A stretch of DNA of 64,000 nt from Planctomycetota bacterium (GCA_014238905.1 JABAAE010000019.1:1-64000); one strand, 5' to 3'; shown: positions 55,343-64,000, numbered from the stretch's first letter. Numbers and translations are program-made. The notes: a model not told the origin generated them from the letters alone.

Positions 55343-56482
55343 ATGAATAGTTTTTTTCGGTTACTTTTATCACTGCCGGTTGGGTTAACGGTTGTCGTTC
55401 CTGTGACGGCTTGTCTTTGGGACTACGATACTCTCACGATGGAGCGGCAGCGATTTCCAGACACTCTGCAGTTGGTGACGGGTCAATTCCTGCGACATAC
55501 GCCAGCGTTCTATCAATGGCGAATCGAAGATCGCTTAGAGCGAATTAAGCAACAACCTTCTCCCGAACTCTATGACGATCTGGCGGTCGCCTATGAAAAA
55601 ACTGGAGATGTTGAAAAGGCAATTGCGATTACGCTCGAGAAAGAAAAAGTTTATCCGGGGCTCTACGAAACACTTGCTAACCTGGGAACGTTTTATATTC
55701 ATGCCGGACAACTTGAAATGGGCGTCGAGCAGATTGATTTAGCGATTGCCCTTAACCCTGACGCCCATTTTGGGCGGGAGGTGTACCAACGGCTCCTTGT
55801 GAAATATGTACTTGCCAAAAGAAGCAGCGGTAGACAAGGACTCCCTCTGGATGTTAACCGACGTGGTTGGGCCCGGTTGTCGGGATTTGCCAAGTATTTG
55901 ATCGAAGCGCAGAGTGTTGAAAACGATCCGCAGCAGCGTGATGAAACGTTGAACAAGGCGCTCAAGGGGATTTTGGGCATGATGCGATTTGGTAATTATC
56001 AGTCCCCCATTTTACTGGAGGCTCTGGGGGATTTACTGGGGAGTCTTGGTACTGAAAAAGATGCCAAACGGCTGGCTGCACGAGCATTCTTGAAGGCGTC
56101 GTATGAGGTCAAGAATGAGGGGGAGCGAGCGGCCTATCGAAAAATGGCCGATGACAGCCTTGATATGCAAACGGTCAATCATGCCAGCGAAGATGAGCTT
56201 TCACTGGAGGCTCTTGAGAAGAAGTTTACCGAGGAATTGGTTCAGGCGAACCAATGGTTCGAGTCAATCGCCGACGATGAATTGGCTTGGATTAAGGCTG
56301 GATTGAACGTTGACGAGGCATTTTCTAAAAAGTACTACCGGCAACCCGCACTGAATACTTCACAGAAGTTCGAACCCACAATCGTGATGTCGGGAATTTT
56401 GGGTTTGGCTTTCCTGGTCGGCCTGTATGTGATTTCACGAAAACGTGATGCGGCAGGAAGTTCGAAGCTTGGGCAAAGCTAG
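55343..56482 (+). CDS. membrane-anchored TPR protein
   Basis: A 379-residue protein (ATG at 55343; the frame is open from 55280). It begins with a hydrophobic signal-like segment ending in VPVTACLWDY, possibly a lipoprotein signal with Cys24, though the position before it is alanine rather than glycine. Residues about 65-150 contain two or more TPR-type helix pairs (ELYDDLAVAYEKTGDVEKAI, YETLANLGTFYIHAGQLEMG). A C-terminal transmembrane helix (MSGILGLAFLVGLYVISRKRD) anchors it. It may be a double-anchored envelope scaffold. It stands between divergent and same-strand neighbours; function is unknown. Confidence 0.7.
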   Translation: MNSFFRLLLSLPVGLTVVVPVTACLWDYDTLTMERQRFPDTLQLVTGQFLRHTPAFYQWRIEDRLERIKQQPSPELYDDLAVAYEKTGDVEKAIAITLEKEKVYPGLYETLANLGTFYIHAGQLEMGVEQIDLAIALNPDAHFGREVYQRLLVKYVLAKRSSGRQGLPLDVNRRGWARLSGFAKYLIEAQSVENDPQQRDETLNKALKGILGMMRFGNYQSPILLEALGDLLGSLGTEKDAKRLAARAFLKASYEVKNEGERAAYRKMADDSLDMQTVNHASEDELSLEALEKKFTEELVQANQWFESIADDELAWIKAGLNVDEAFSKKYYRQPALNTSQKFEPTIVMSGILGLAFLVGLYVISRKRDAAGSSKLGQS

Positions 56483-56756
56483 TTTTGGTAGCAGCACACC
56501 TGGCGCTGGGAATCGAAGTGGAGTTGGCTTTCTAGTTGAGCTTGACCGTTCTCCAGAAGTTTTCTCAATCGCTCAATATTTTTATCGTCGGGCTGGTTTT
56601 CGTTGCTGGTTCAGGTCTGGGGCAAGTCCTGCTAAAATCCATGGCTCTTTCCTCAAGGACGGCAGGTGGTTGGACGAGATCCCCTGTCATTGACTGAAAA
56701 ACAATTGAATTCAACGACCTCGGTGGTGCTGTGTTGCGAAGGGTGTTGCTAAGAAC

Positions 56757-57323
56757 ATGATGGAAAATTCCGTAAACAAGACCAAGAAACAGGAGGTCTA
56801 CGTCCGTCAGCCGCATCAATCGTACTTGATATTGAATAATGTGGCGAAAGATTCCAATTTTGGATTCCTGATTAGAACAGCCAATGCAATGGGCGCAGTG
56901 CCAGTCATCGTGGGCCGCCGGCGATATTCCAGGGGTGGAGCCGCTGGCGGAACTCGTCGCACTCCGGTTTCCAGCTTTTTACGGATGTCTGATGCGGTGG
57001 CTGCGATGCGGGAGGCGGGCTGCGACCTATGCGGTATCGAAATCATGCCCCAGGCTAAATCGGCGATTGATAAACCTTTCCGGAAATCGACTGCTTTTAT
57101 TGTTGGCAATGAGGGTGAGGGACTCACTGATTCCCTAAAATCATGGTGCGATTACTTTGTTTACGTACCACAGTACGGCACAGCGGTTTCACTGAATATT
57201 AACGTTGCCGCGGGAATCGTTTTACATCAATACGCTGTATGGGCGGGTTTCAAAGAATCACCAAGACAGGGTGAGAAATTTCAACGGTCAGGCGAACAGG
57301 TGATCGATGCCGAGGGCCGTTAG
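56757..57323 (+). CDS. SpoU/TrmH-family RNA 2'-O-methyltransferase
   Basis: A 188-residue SPOUT-fold enzyme that transfers a methyl group from SAM to a ribose 2'-OH of tRNA or rRNA. The three conserved motifs are present: motif 1 NFGFLIRTANAMGAVPVIVG (Asn/Arg), motif 2 STAFIVGNEGEGL and motif 3 VYVPQYGTAVSLNINVAAGI, which form the knotted SAM site. The protein lacks the usual N-terminal RNA-binding extension of some SpoU enzymes. Met1 or Met2 may be the start. Its stop codon (57321-57323) overlaps the stop of the convergent DUF1501 gene, so there is no space for a shared terminator. Confidence 0.94.
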   Translation: MMENSVNKTKKQEVYVRQPHQSYLILNNVAKDSNFGFLIRTANAMGAVPVIVGRRRYSRGGAAGGTRRTPVSSFLRMSDAVAAMREAGCDLCGIEIMPQAKSAIDKPFRKSTAFIVGNEGEGLTDSLKSWCDYFVYVPQYGTAVSLNINVAAGIVLHQYAVWAGFKESPRQGEKFQRSGEQVIDAEGR

Positions 57324-58714
57324 GTGAGGATGTTCTCGATGGCATTCCCGCGGACATCGGTCAAGCGGTAGTCTCGGCCGGCATGTCGAAACGTGAGGCG
57401 AGTATGGTCGAATCCCATCAGTCTCAGAATGGTCGCATGGAAATCGTGTACATGGACTCGATCCTCGACAGCACGCAGTCCATGTTCATCGGTTGCACCA
57501 TGGACCATCCCCTGCTTGACGCCTGCTCCTGCCATCCATGATGAAAAGGCCCAAGGATGGTGTTCGCGACCCGGTGCGTCCGCCGTATTGTTGAAAGGGG
57601 TTCGCCCAAATTCCGTGGTCCAAACCACTAAAGTATCATCGAGCATTCCCCGTTGTTTGAGATCTTTTAAGAGGGCGGCAATCGGTTGGTCGACGTTTTT
57701 GGCAAGTCCCACATGGGTCATCATGTCTCCGTGGGCATCCCAGTTTCCGGACGAACCGGTGTCAATTAATTCAACAAATCGAACCCCTCGTTCGACCAGT
57801 CGACGGGCAGCGAGGCATTGCCAGCCGAACCCCGTGGATTGGCCCGGAGTCACCGAATAATTGCTGAGAGTCCGGGGCGACTCCGTAGAAAAATCAAATG
57901 CCTCTGGGACTGCGTTTTGCATTCCAAAAGCGGTTTCGAACGACCGAATTCGCGCGCTGCGGCCATGGCTTCCCCCTTTTTGTTGTAGATCCAATCGGTT
58001 CATTTTTCGGAGTGTTTCCAATTGGTAACGCTGCACGGGAGTCGAAATGCGGGGACGGACGTTGGCGATCGGCTGGTTCCCGGGAACAACCAAAGTTCCT
58101 TGGTTGACCGCCGGCAAAAAATCACTTGAGTAGACCTGGGTACCCGCATAGGTCTGTTTGGGTGCGATGACGACAAAACCGGGAAGATTCTGGTTGATGC
58201 TAGACAGGCCATACGTAACCCAAGAACCAAGGCTCGGCCGAGAAAACGAAAATGAGCCGGTATGCATACCGAGGGTCGCGTTATAGTGATTTGAATGGGA
58301 GGTATGCATCGAACGAATCAATGCGATGTCATCGACGCAGTTGGCTAGGTGAGGAAAAAGCGTGCTGACTTGGATGCCCGATTCGCCGTGATGCCCGAAT
58401 TTCCATTGGGGACGTTTCAGGTAGATTTTCTCGTAGCCTGGCCGGTCTTTGATTTCAGGATGATCGGCTTTGATTTCTTTGCCATGATCACGATGTAGAG
58501 CTGGTTTGGGATCGAAAGTATCAACATGAGAAACGCCGCCGGTCATGAAAAGAAAAATGATGTTCTTGGCGCGGGGTTCAAAATGGGGCGATTGTTGTGC
58601 AGGATCGGTGGTTGACTGGCCAGCAACTTGATTCAGGATGGCAGGCAGCAGCATCGATCCGGCGACCGAGGATCTTAGCATTGATCGTCGGTTAAGCTTT
58701 AATTCTGATGACAT
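57320..58714 (-). CDS. DUF1501 protein with Tat-type signal, coupled to PSD1
   Basis: A 464-residue DUF1501 protein; the ATG at 58714 lies only four bases after the PSD1 stop (58719-58721), and the signal KLNRRSMLRSSVAGSMLLP is a twin-arginine type (the frame is open to 58867, which would overlap PSD1). Family blocks: IIFLFMTGGVSHVDTFDPKP, IRSMHTSHSNHYNATLG, FVELIDTGSSGNWDAHGD, LVVWTTEFGRTPF, GREHHPWAFSSWMAGAGVKQG, and the C-terminal VHDFHATILRLMGFDH. It forms a translationally coupled operon with the PSD1 gene. The partner pair is the same as at 32899-37588. Function is unknown. Confidence 0.95.
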   Translation of the reverse strand: MSSELKLNRRSMLRSSVAGSMLLPAILNQVAGQSTTDPAQQSPHFEPRAKNIIFLFMTGGVSHVDTFDPKPALHRDHGKEIKADHPEIKDRPGYEKIYLKRPQWKFGHHGESGIQVSTLFPHLANCVDDIALIRSMHTSHSNHYNATLGMHTGSFSFSRPSLGSWVTYGLSSINQNLPGFVVIAPKQTYAGTQVYSSDFLPAVNQGTLVVPGNQPIANVRPRISTPVQRYQLETLRKMNRLDLQQKGGSHGRSARIRSFETAFGMQNAVPEAFDFSTESPRTLSNYSVTPGQSTGFGWQCLAARRLVERGVRFVELIDTGSSGNWDAHGDMMTHVGLAKNVDQPIAALLKDLKQRGMLDDTLVVWTTEFGRTPFNNTADAPGREHHPWAFSSWMAGAGVKQGMVHGATDEHGLRAVEDRVHVHDFHATILRLMGFDHTRLTFRHAGRDYRLTDVRGNAIENILT

Positions 58715-58718
58715 GGTG

Positions 58719-61673
58719 TCAGTCCACATAAAGAAATTCGTTGGTCGACAGCAGGATCCTGGAAAAGGCAGACCATTGTTCCAGTTCGTCTCCGTGCGAG
58801 CCAGCGAAGAATTGGCGAGCAATGTTTTTTTCGGCAGAGCTGGGTAACCGCTGAAAAAGCCGTTCAAAAATTGTATTCAGCCGTTGTTCAAATCCTGGCA
58901 TTTTGAGGACCTGGGTCGCGTTTGCGGCGGCTACCTGATGGAAAAATTCGTCGTTCAAAAAAAACAGGGCTTGGGTGGGTACTGTGGTCGTTTGACGGAC
59001 CGGGGTACTTGAGTTTGGATCAGCTCCGTCAAAAAGTGCAAGGAAAGGATGTCGGCGTTGACGCTGGACCATCATGTAAACGCTTCTCTGCCGCGTCGGG
59101 TAAATCGCGTTGAAGGGAGCGTGTTGGCTAAACGTCCAGCTTTTTTCGGGGGGAAAGGGATGTGCCTGACCGGGGGTGCGGTCCAGCATTGCGCCAGCGA
59201 CCAACAGGGAGTCACGGATTTCCTCGGCGGTGAGTCGACGCGGTGGAAAGCTGGCAAGCCAGCGCAGAGACGATGGATCGATCCCGCTGGTTTGGGACCC
59301 TCTGCGATAGGTTTCACTCAGCATGATCAATCGATGTAGGGGTTTGATTCGATAACCGTGCGCGACCAGTTGAGCCGCCAGGAATTCTAGCAACTCAGGG
59401 TGAGAGGGGGGCGTTCCCCGGAAACCAAAGTCATTGGCGGTTGTCACAATTCCTTTTCCAAAATGCCCTTGCCAGATTCGATTGGCCAAGACCCTGGCGA
59501 AGAGCGGATGTTCAGTAATCCAGCTCGCCAATTCCCGTCGACCGCTCTCTTTGGCTGACGCAACGGTGCCCCCCTTAAAAATCGATAGCCATCCGCGGGG
59601 TACTTTGTTTCCGAGCATTTCCGGGTCCCCGCGTTGATGCACTCGGGTATCGGCAATGACTCCGTCGGTGACCGCGTAGGCGACCGGAATACTCGGCGGC
59701 GTCGGTTGGGTTAGTTTGGATTGTCCAATCTTTTTCCCTGCCTTGACCAGCGCACTACCGTAATCGCTACTGGAAAAATGTTCCAGCCTGTAGGAGACCC
59801 CATCCAGTCCAGGAGCAGGATGGCCATCGGAGACCGTTCCCTCGATCAAATAAACCCCATCCTCAGGACAGACCCACGCCAAGGCGACATCTTCTTTCGG
59901 CCCGGGATGCAGAAATAATGAATTCGCTGGCAGTTCTGTCCAGACTTTAACCGGATGACCGTTGGAGTTGACGGTGATCGAAGGTGTTGGTCCGCTGGCC
60001 CAGGCATGGAGACCTTTTACGCCGTCAACATCAGGTCGTTTTTCCCAAAGGTATTTGGGACCCGTGGTCACGTCCAGCAATGCCCATTGGCTTTGTCGGA
60101 TTTCAATGACCGGACCCCCTTGATGCAGAAGTGGAATCAGTTCAGCTGTGGTCCATTTTTGGTTTGGACGTTTCATATTGGTGAATTTTAACTGCACCAG
60201 TGTGGTATCCGCACCGTGATTCTGGTTGCGGAGGATGGCCAGCTGGATCACTTCTCCTTGTTGGACTTTTCGCTGCAACGATCCTTTGACGGAAAAGCCA
60301 ACCTGCACCAATCCCCCCTCCTCAACTTTGCCCTCCTCCAGCACATGAAAACAGGTGGCTGCCAACTTGCGCATTCGTTCGATTTCGTCTGGATGGTTGC
60401 CCTGCTGTTGCTGATATTTTTCCAGAGATTTTTTATAGGCTGCATTTAATTGTTCAACCTTTTGGTCGGGTATCAGGGGTACCAAGTCCCGTGGTTGCCC
60501 CTTAGGTTCGCAACCAGGGAAGGAGAATCGTGTGCTTTCAAAAATCCCATACAACGCATAGTAGTCTTCTGCGGTCACCGGGTCGTATTTGTGGTCATGG
60601 CATCTTGCGCAACCAATAGTCAGCCCCAGAAACGTTTTTCCCAAGTTGTCGATGACGTCTTCGTGCATCAAGTGAATGTCTTTATCAATGTCGTGGCCGT
60701 ATCGGCGGGCAATCGCCAAATACCCGGTGGCCACGACGCGATCGGCATGGTCGATCGGAGGCGAACCCGCCGGTAGGAGGTCACCGGCAATTTGCAGGCG
60801 TGCCATTTCGTCAAAGGGAAGATCCGAGTTGATGGCGTCAATCACCCAATTTCGATATCGCCAGGCGTGTGGCAATGGACGATCCGAATTTTCACCTGCG
60901 GTATCTGCGTAACGAACCACATCCAACCAATGTCGGCCCCAGTGCTCACCGTACTCGGTTGAACCAAGAAGGCGGTCGACCACTTTTTCAAAAGCGGTGG
61001 GATTTTCATCCTCCAGAAAATTAGTGACGTCCACCGGCCGGGGAGGTAAACCGGTCAGGTCATAGGTTGCCCGCCGAATCCAGATTCGCTTATCGGCCAG
61101 AGGGGCTGGTTTCAGTTTGTGCCTTGGCCAATGTTGGCCGATCATTCGGTCAACCGTCGACGAATCATCGTTTGGATCTGCGGCGTTAAGCGGTTGGAAA
61201 GACCACCACTTTTTTGCCATTTCAGCAGACATCTTTTCAGTCACACCGCCAGACGATTGAGGGGTCTGGGCCCCGTTGGCGATCCAACGCTTTAACAATT
61301 GGATTTCCTCGGTCGCTAGTTGTTTGCCCTCATCCGGCGGTGGCATTTTCAACTCACCATATTCGATGGCATCGACGAGCAGACTCATGTCGGGCTGACC
61401 CGGTACGATGGCGGGTCCCGAGTCTCCCCCTTTTTCCCAACCCGAGGGTGACGAAAGAGACAGCCCACCCGAACGATTGGAGCCGCTATGACATTCATGG
61501 CATCGTTCGACGAGAAGTGGCCGGATTTTTTTCTCGTAAAAATCGTCATCGGCTTTGGTCAGCGACTGGAACTGCCAGCAACCAAGTAGCAAAAAAGAGG
61601 GCAGCAAAATCGAATAGCGCAGCGATGGAATCGTTGTGCGATTGCTCATAAAGATGGTGGGGGTGTTGGACAT
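58719..61673 (-). CDS. PSD1 / DUF1549-DUF1553 protein with cytochrome c-like domain
   Basis: A 984-residue relative of the protein at 32899-36051. Order: signal with a possible lipobox (LLLGC near residue 32); PSCyt1 domain with RCHECHSGSNRSGGLSLSS (CxxCH); DUF1549 (LTGLPPRPVDVTNFL, WLDVVRYADTAGENS, GCARCHDHKYDPVTAEDYY with a second CxxCH); a central insert with a beta-rich domain; and DUF1553 at the end (RVLANRIWQGHFGKGIVTTANDFG, RRLTAEEIRDSLL, RQRRHPFLALFDGADPNSST, TTTVPTQALFFLNDE). CAGG precedes the ATG. It is followed after four bases by the DUF1501 gene. Predicted outside the cytoplasm; function is unknown. Confidence 0.93.
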   Translation of the reverse strand: MSNTPTIFMSNRTTIPSLRYSILLPSFLLLGCWQFQSLTKADDDFYEKKIRPLLVERCHECHSGSNRSGGLSLSSPSGWEKGGDSGPAIVPGQPDMSLLVDAIEYGELKMPPPDEGKQLATEEIQLLKRWIANGAQTPQSSGGVTEKMSAEMAKKWWSFQPLNAADPNDDSSTVDRMIGQHWPRHKLKPAPLADKRIWIRRATYDLTGLPPRPVDVTNFLEDENPTAFEKVVDRLLGSTEYGEHWGRHWLDVVRYADTAGENSDRPLPHAWRYRNWVIDAINSDLPFDEMARLQIAGDLLPAGSPPIDHADRVVATGYLAIARRYGHDIDKDIHLMHEDVIDNLGKTFLGLTIGCARCHDHKYDPVTAEDYYALYGIFESTRFSFPGCEPKGQPRDLVPLIPDQKVEQLNAAYKKSLEKYQQQQGNHPDEIERMRKLAATCFHVLEEGKVEEGGLVQVGFSVKGSLQRKVQQGEVIQLAILRNQNHGADTTLVQLKFTNMKRPNQKWTTAELIPLLHQGGPVIEIRQSQWALLDVTTGPKYLWEKRPDVDGVKGLHAWASGPTPSITVNSNGHPVKVWTELPANSLFLHPGPKEDVALAWVCPEDGVYLIEGTVSDGHPAPGLDGVSYRLEHFSSSDYGSALVKAGKKIGQSKLTQPTPPSIPVAYAVTDGVIADTRVHQRGDPEMLGNKVPRGWLSIFKGGTVASAKESGRRELASWITEHPLFARVLANRIWQGHFGKGIVTTANDFGFRGTPPSHPELLEFLAAQLVAHGYRIKPLHRLIMLSETYRRGSQTSGIDPSSLRWLASFPPRRLTAEEIRDSLLVAGAMLDRTPGQAHPFPPEKSWTFSQHAPFNAIYPTRQRSVYMMVQRQRRHPFLALFDGADPNSSTPVRQTTTVPTQALFFLNDEFFHQVAAANATQVLKMPGFEQRLNTIFERLFQRLPSSAEKNIARQFFAGSHGDELEQWSAFSRILLSTNEFLYVD

Positions 61674-61977
61674 GGCAAAACCTGAAACGGCCTTGAGTAT
61701 GTGTTTAGTTTGGCGAATTGGATTTTTGGAAGCAAGGTGGTTTTTGCTTTAATTTTCCTTGCTTGGGTTGTTGTCCGGCTGAGAGGAGGCACTTGGAGAA
61801 TCCATGATGAAACGAACCGCAAAGGCGGGCCCTTCGTTCTTTTTCAGGCCACTTCGGTGTGGTCCGGGAACAAATCCAGCGGCCGGCCTTGATCATTTCA
61901 CGGTGAAACGCGATGATGAAGCGGTCGGATCGGATTCGGCATTCACCAGCGACGTTGATCAACGTCAGTGGTGTTCA
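61674..61977. other. spacer between PSD1 and tRNA-Ser genes
   Basis: Divergent neighbours, so it should hold promoters for both the PSD1 operon (minus) and the tRNA (plus). No clear promoter or gene was recognised. Confidence 0.4.
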
Positions 61978-62059
61978 GGAAGGTAAGCGAATGGTTAGCG
62001 GGCTCCTTGGAAAGGAGTTGCCCTTCACGGGGTTGCGGGTTCGAATCCCGTGCCTTCCG
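61978..62059 (+). tRNA. tRNA-Ser, anticodon GGA
   Basis: A class II tRNA with a long variable arm. Acceptor GGAAGGT (61978-61984) pairs with GCCTTCC (62052-62058), discriminator G at 62059. The D-loop contains TGGTTAG. The anticodon loop TTGGAAA (62007-62013) gives GGA at 62009-62011, reading UCC/UCU serine codons. The variable arm has CCC-loop-GGGG pairing, and the T-arm is GCGGG-TTCGAAT-CCCGT. CCA is not encoded. Confidence 0.9.
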
Positions 62060-62441
62060 CTATTCTGGGTCCATTCTATCCCGCTGCAGATTCCCGGAAT
62101 CGCTCCATGTCGACAAAAAGTGTCGACAAAAAGACAAGACCAGGGGAAGAGGAGACTGTCGAAAAATTGTGCCGGAAAAATCTGATCCGTATAGAGGCCG
62201 GTCAGTGTCTCGATTTCCCGCTGCAGACCTTCTTCTGAACAGACATGGTCCGTCCGTCATTCGGGCGGGATTGTGACCGCTGAGTGGGGTATGTGGAGAA
62301 CAATGGTAGTTGGCATAATGGCTTAAATCCAGAATAAATCCTTGCTCCACTCGGTACAAGTTGAGGGAATGAAATCAGTTTTTCAAACGACTTGGCCGTT
62401 TTAAAGCAGATCGACCTCTTTGGCCTTTGCGCCCGGCGGCG
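62060..62441. other. spacer with a 13-bp tandem duplication
   Basis: TGTCGACAAAAAG occurs twice, at 62108-62120 and 62121-62133. No gene was recognised. No terminator for the tRNA was found. Confidence 0.55.
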
Positions 62442-64000
62442 CTAGCGCGATGATTTGGTCTTGCGCTGCTTTTCCTTCTTGGCATTCTCGGCTTCAATTC
62501 GATCGTAGGCCTTGATCACCGCGGGCGGCCAGCGGAATTCAGGCGCGTCGGCCGGATCGAAGCCCCTCAGGTGTGGTTCATCCAGTCGTTTTAACACGGG
62601 AACATACACCCATTTGTTTTGTCGAAACGTATTGTCGAGCAGTCTGGCGAATTCAGGACAGTATGTTTTCAACTGCTCGCGGGTGGTCAAATGGCAGACC
62701 AGATCTCCTTTGGGTCCGAGGACTGTGAACGAGTCCGACCCTCTGCCGGACTTCGGCCTCTTGCGTCCATTGCACTCGAACCATGTCTGAACGCCTTCGG
62801 CCCAGAACTCCGCGACGCCACCGTCGATCGCGTATCCACCGAAGCGGCCACTTTTCTTCGCTTGGTCGTAGAGCACCCTAAGTTGCACGTTGAACTCCTC
62901 GCCAAGGACGCTGTTAATCCCATGGGCGAATTCGTGAACGAAGATATTTTCACCCTTGTAAGGATCGCCCTTGAGGTCCAGCAAATTTTCTTCGCCACAA
63001 CTGACAGGCCTGGACCCAAGTCCTCTAGCGCGATAGGCCCACCAAAGCGACATGTTTCGGCAGTCGGGCAAGTCGGTTTGCAATTCGCAGTAGGCCATCA
63101 CGGCCACGAACATCTTTCGCTTTTCGCAAAGATCCCTTATCAAATCAGGCCGATTGGCGAGCATCTTTTTGGCCAGGTATCCAGCTTCTCCTAGCGCGTA
63201 CAAGGAAACTTTCTCTGAACCGGCGACCACGAGGCCATCGGCGACGATGTGTTGTTTGTAAAACGGGTCGAGCGTTTTTCGTAGTGCCTGCGGGCTGTAC
63301 GGATTCAGTATTTTTTCCCAGAGCGCGAACCGTTTGGGGGAGAGTTTCTTCAGTTCCGCCAGGCGTTCGGGACCCGCGTCGAGACAAACCGCATACACCA
63401 GAGCGAATTCTGCCAGATCTTCATGGCGTACCTTGTCACCATAGTCGGAGACGGAGATCTTATCCGCTTGGATGGCCAATTCCCACTTGTCCAGTATTCT
63501 GGGATCGGTCTGCGTTGCGACCTGCTCCAGCGTATGACCCGCTTCATGGGCGATCACCAATGCGTCGGCATGAGGAACCATGTTGATATATCCTTTTCCA
63601 CCATGCGCTCTTGCTCCACCGAGGTCCGCATAGATCGCGATCCCGTCTTCTCCCTCGTCAGACACAGCCACGCAAGCACTCAGGTAGGAACTGGGAAGTT
63701 TTTCAAGACGTTCCACCAGTTTCCCGAGCTTGGCGCCGGTCGCATCTTCGATGGTTAGCTTGAACTGATACTCCCCGGAGGTCGCGATCCACTGCTTGCC
63801 GGCGACGCGACCGTTTCTCATTTGAACGACCTCGGGCCCGGACTCAACCTTTATTTTTGTCTTACTGTTCTGCCCGAATTTTTCGATGATCGGTTTGAAA
63901 CGCGATTTCAAATTCTCTTTTGCGCTAGCGCCCATCGCAACCACGACCCGGAGACCGTAGTTGTAGCGGACCTGCTCGGGACCTACCCACCTGGCGCGTT
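62442..64000 (-). CDS. zincin protein with two HExxH domains, frame open at window edge
   Basis: The frame from the ATG at 63944 gives 500 residues, but it stays open upstream to the window end (reading ARWVGPEQVRYNYGLRVVV before that ATG), so the gene is probably cut by the edge. YNYGLRVVV resembles the C-terminal end of formylglycine-generating enzyme (SUMF1-type) domains (xGFRVV), suggesting a fusion. The visible part has two metallopeptidase-like halves: VIAHEAGHTLEQ followed by HEDLAEFALVYA, and FVHEFAHGINSVL followed by GGVAEFWAEGVQTWF. Each has HExxH plus a downstream Glu in AEF, as in gluzincins. The C-terminus is Lys-rich. GC content looks higher than in neighbours. It follows the tRNA-Ser gene on the other strand. 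Substrate unknown. Confidence 0.75.
   Translation of the reverse strand, partial: RARWVGPEQVRYNYGLRVVVAMGASAKENLKSRFKPIIEKFGQNSKTKIKVESGPEVVQMRNGRVAGKQWIATSGEYQFKLTIEDATGAKLGKLVERLEKLPSSYLSACVAVSDEGEDGIAIYADLGGARAHGGKGYINMVPHADALVIAHEAGHTLEQVATQTDPRILDKWELAIQADKISVSDYGDKVRHEDLAEFALVYAVCLDAGPERLAELKKLSPKRFALWEKILNPYSPQALRKTLDPFYKQHIVADGLVVAGSEKVSLYALGEAGYLAKKMLANRPDLIRDLCEKRKMFVAVMAYCELQTDLPDCRNMSLWWAYRARGLGSRPVSCGEENLLDLKGDPYKGENIFVHEFAHGINSVLGEEFNVQLRVLYDQAKKSGRFGGYAIDGGVAEFWAEGVQTWFECNGRKRPKSGRGSDSFTVLGPKGDLVCHLTTREQLKTYCPEFARLLDNTFRQNKWVYVPVLKRLDEPHLRGFDPADAPEFRWPPAVIKAYDRIEAENAKKEKQRKTKSSR

Noticed and set aside
62619..63194. 191-codon plus-strand frame opposite the zincin gene
   Set aside because: Antisense to the HExxH-bearing frame, with no ribosome binding site and no family signature.

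Overview
The window reads as chromosomal DNA of a member of the phylum Planctomycetota, most likely close to Pirellulaceae. Three intact DUF1501 proteins, two PSCyt1/DUF1549/DUF1553 (PSD1) proteins, three sulfatases, a DWG-type Ser/Thr kinase, an EF-hand protein and a very long chain of secretin N-domains are together typical of that group. The assignment rests on gene families recognised by eye, not on a database search. Base composition looks moderate over most of the window. No phage, CRISPR array, insertion sequence or rRNA was seen.

Layout. 0-5 kb: tmRNA gene (ssrA, minus strand) with its terminator, a TIM-barrel sugar isomerase-like gene, a secreted TPR protein and a PilZ-like protein. 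5-16.2 kb: a lipoprotein with a thioredoxin fold but no active-site cysteines, a membrane glycosyltransferase, a DapA/NanA-type aldolase, two related SGNH sugar O-acetylesterases around an endonuclease/exonuclease/phosphatase-family enzyme, and a PhoD-like phosphatase. 16.6-23 kb: a small membrane protein, a Nei-type DNA glycosylase, a large periplasmic protein with about eight secretin N-domains, and an EF-hand/P-domain protein. 23-32 kb: DUF1501, aldehyde dehydrogenase, sulfatase, the GDYXXLXY/DUF2157 pair and a DUF389 transporter-like protein. 32.4-39.4 kb: a decayed DUF1501, an intact PSD1 + DUF1501 + haem-motif cyclase-like run, and a decayed acyl-CoA ligase. 39.9-51 kb: hybrid histidine kinase, beta-propeller protein, S9 peptidase, sulfatase, Ser/Thr kinase, subtilisin. 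51-64 kb: sulfatase, small membrane protein, EEP-family enzyme, TPR protein, TrmH-type methyltransferase, PSD1 + DUF1501 operon, tRNA-Ser(GGA), and a two-zincin gene that runs off the right edge.

How the genes fit together. Most products carry signal peptides and many act on sulfated, acetylated or phosphorylated glycans, or on peptides, so the window looks like a patch of envelope and polysaccharide-degradation capacity. PSD1 and DUF1501 genes sit in tight pairs. The function of these families is largely unknown; the c-type haem motifs in PSD1 suggest redox chemistry outside the cytoplasm.

Most unusual points: (1) a cysteine-less thioredoxin-like lipoprotein whose 3' end runs into an in-frame-capable extension if a 6-A run changes length by one base; (2) at least ten short tandem duplications (13-30 bp units) scattered over genes and spacers; (3) a protein with two tandem HExxH domains whose frame stays open upstream into what looks like the end of a formylglycine-generating-enzyme domain; (4) an eight-fold secretin N-domain protein with no visible pore domain; (5) two gene remnants around the PSD1/DUF1501 cluster.
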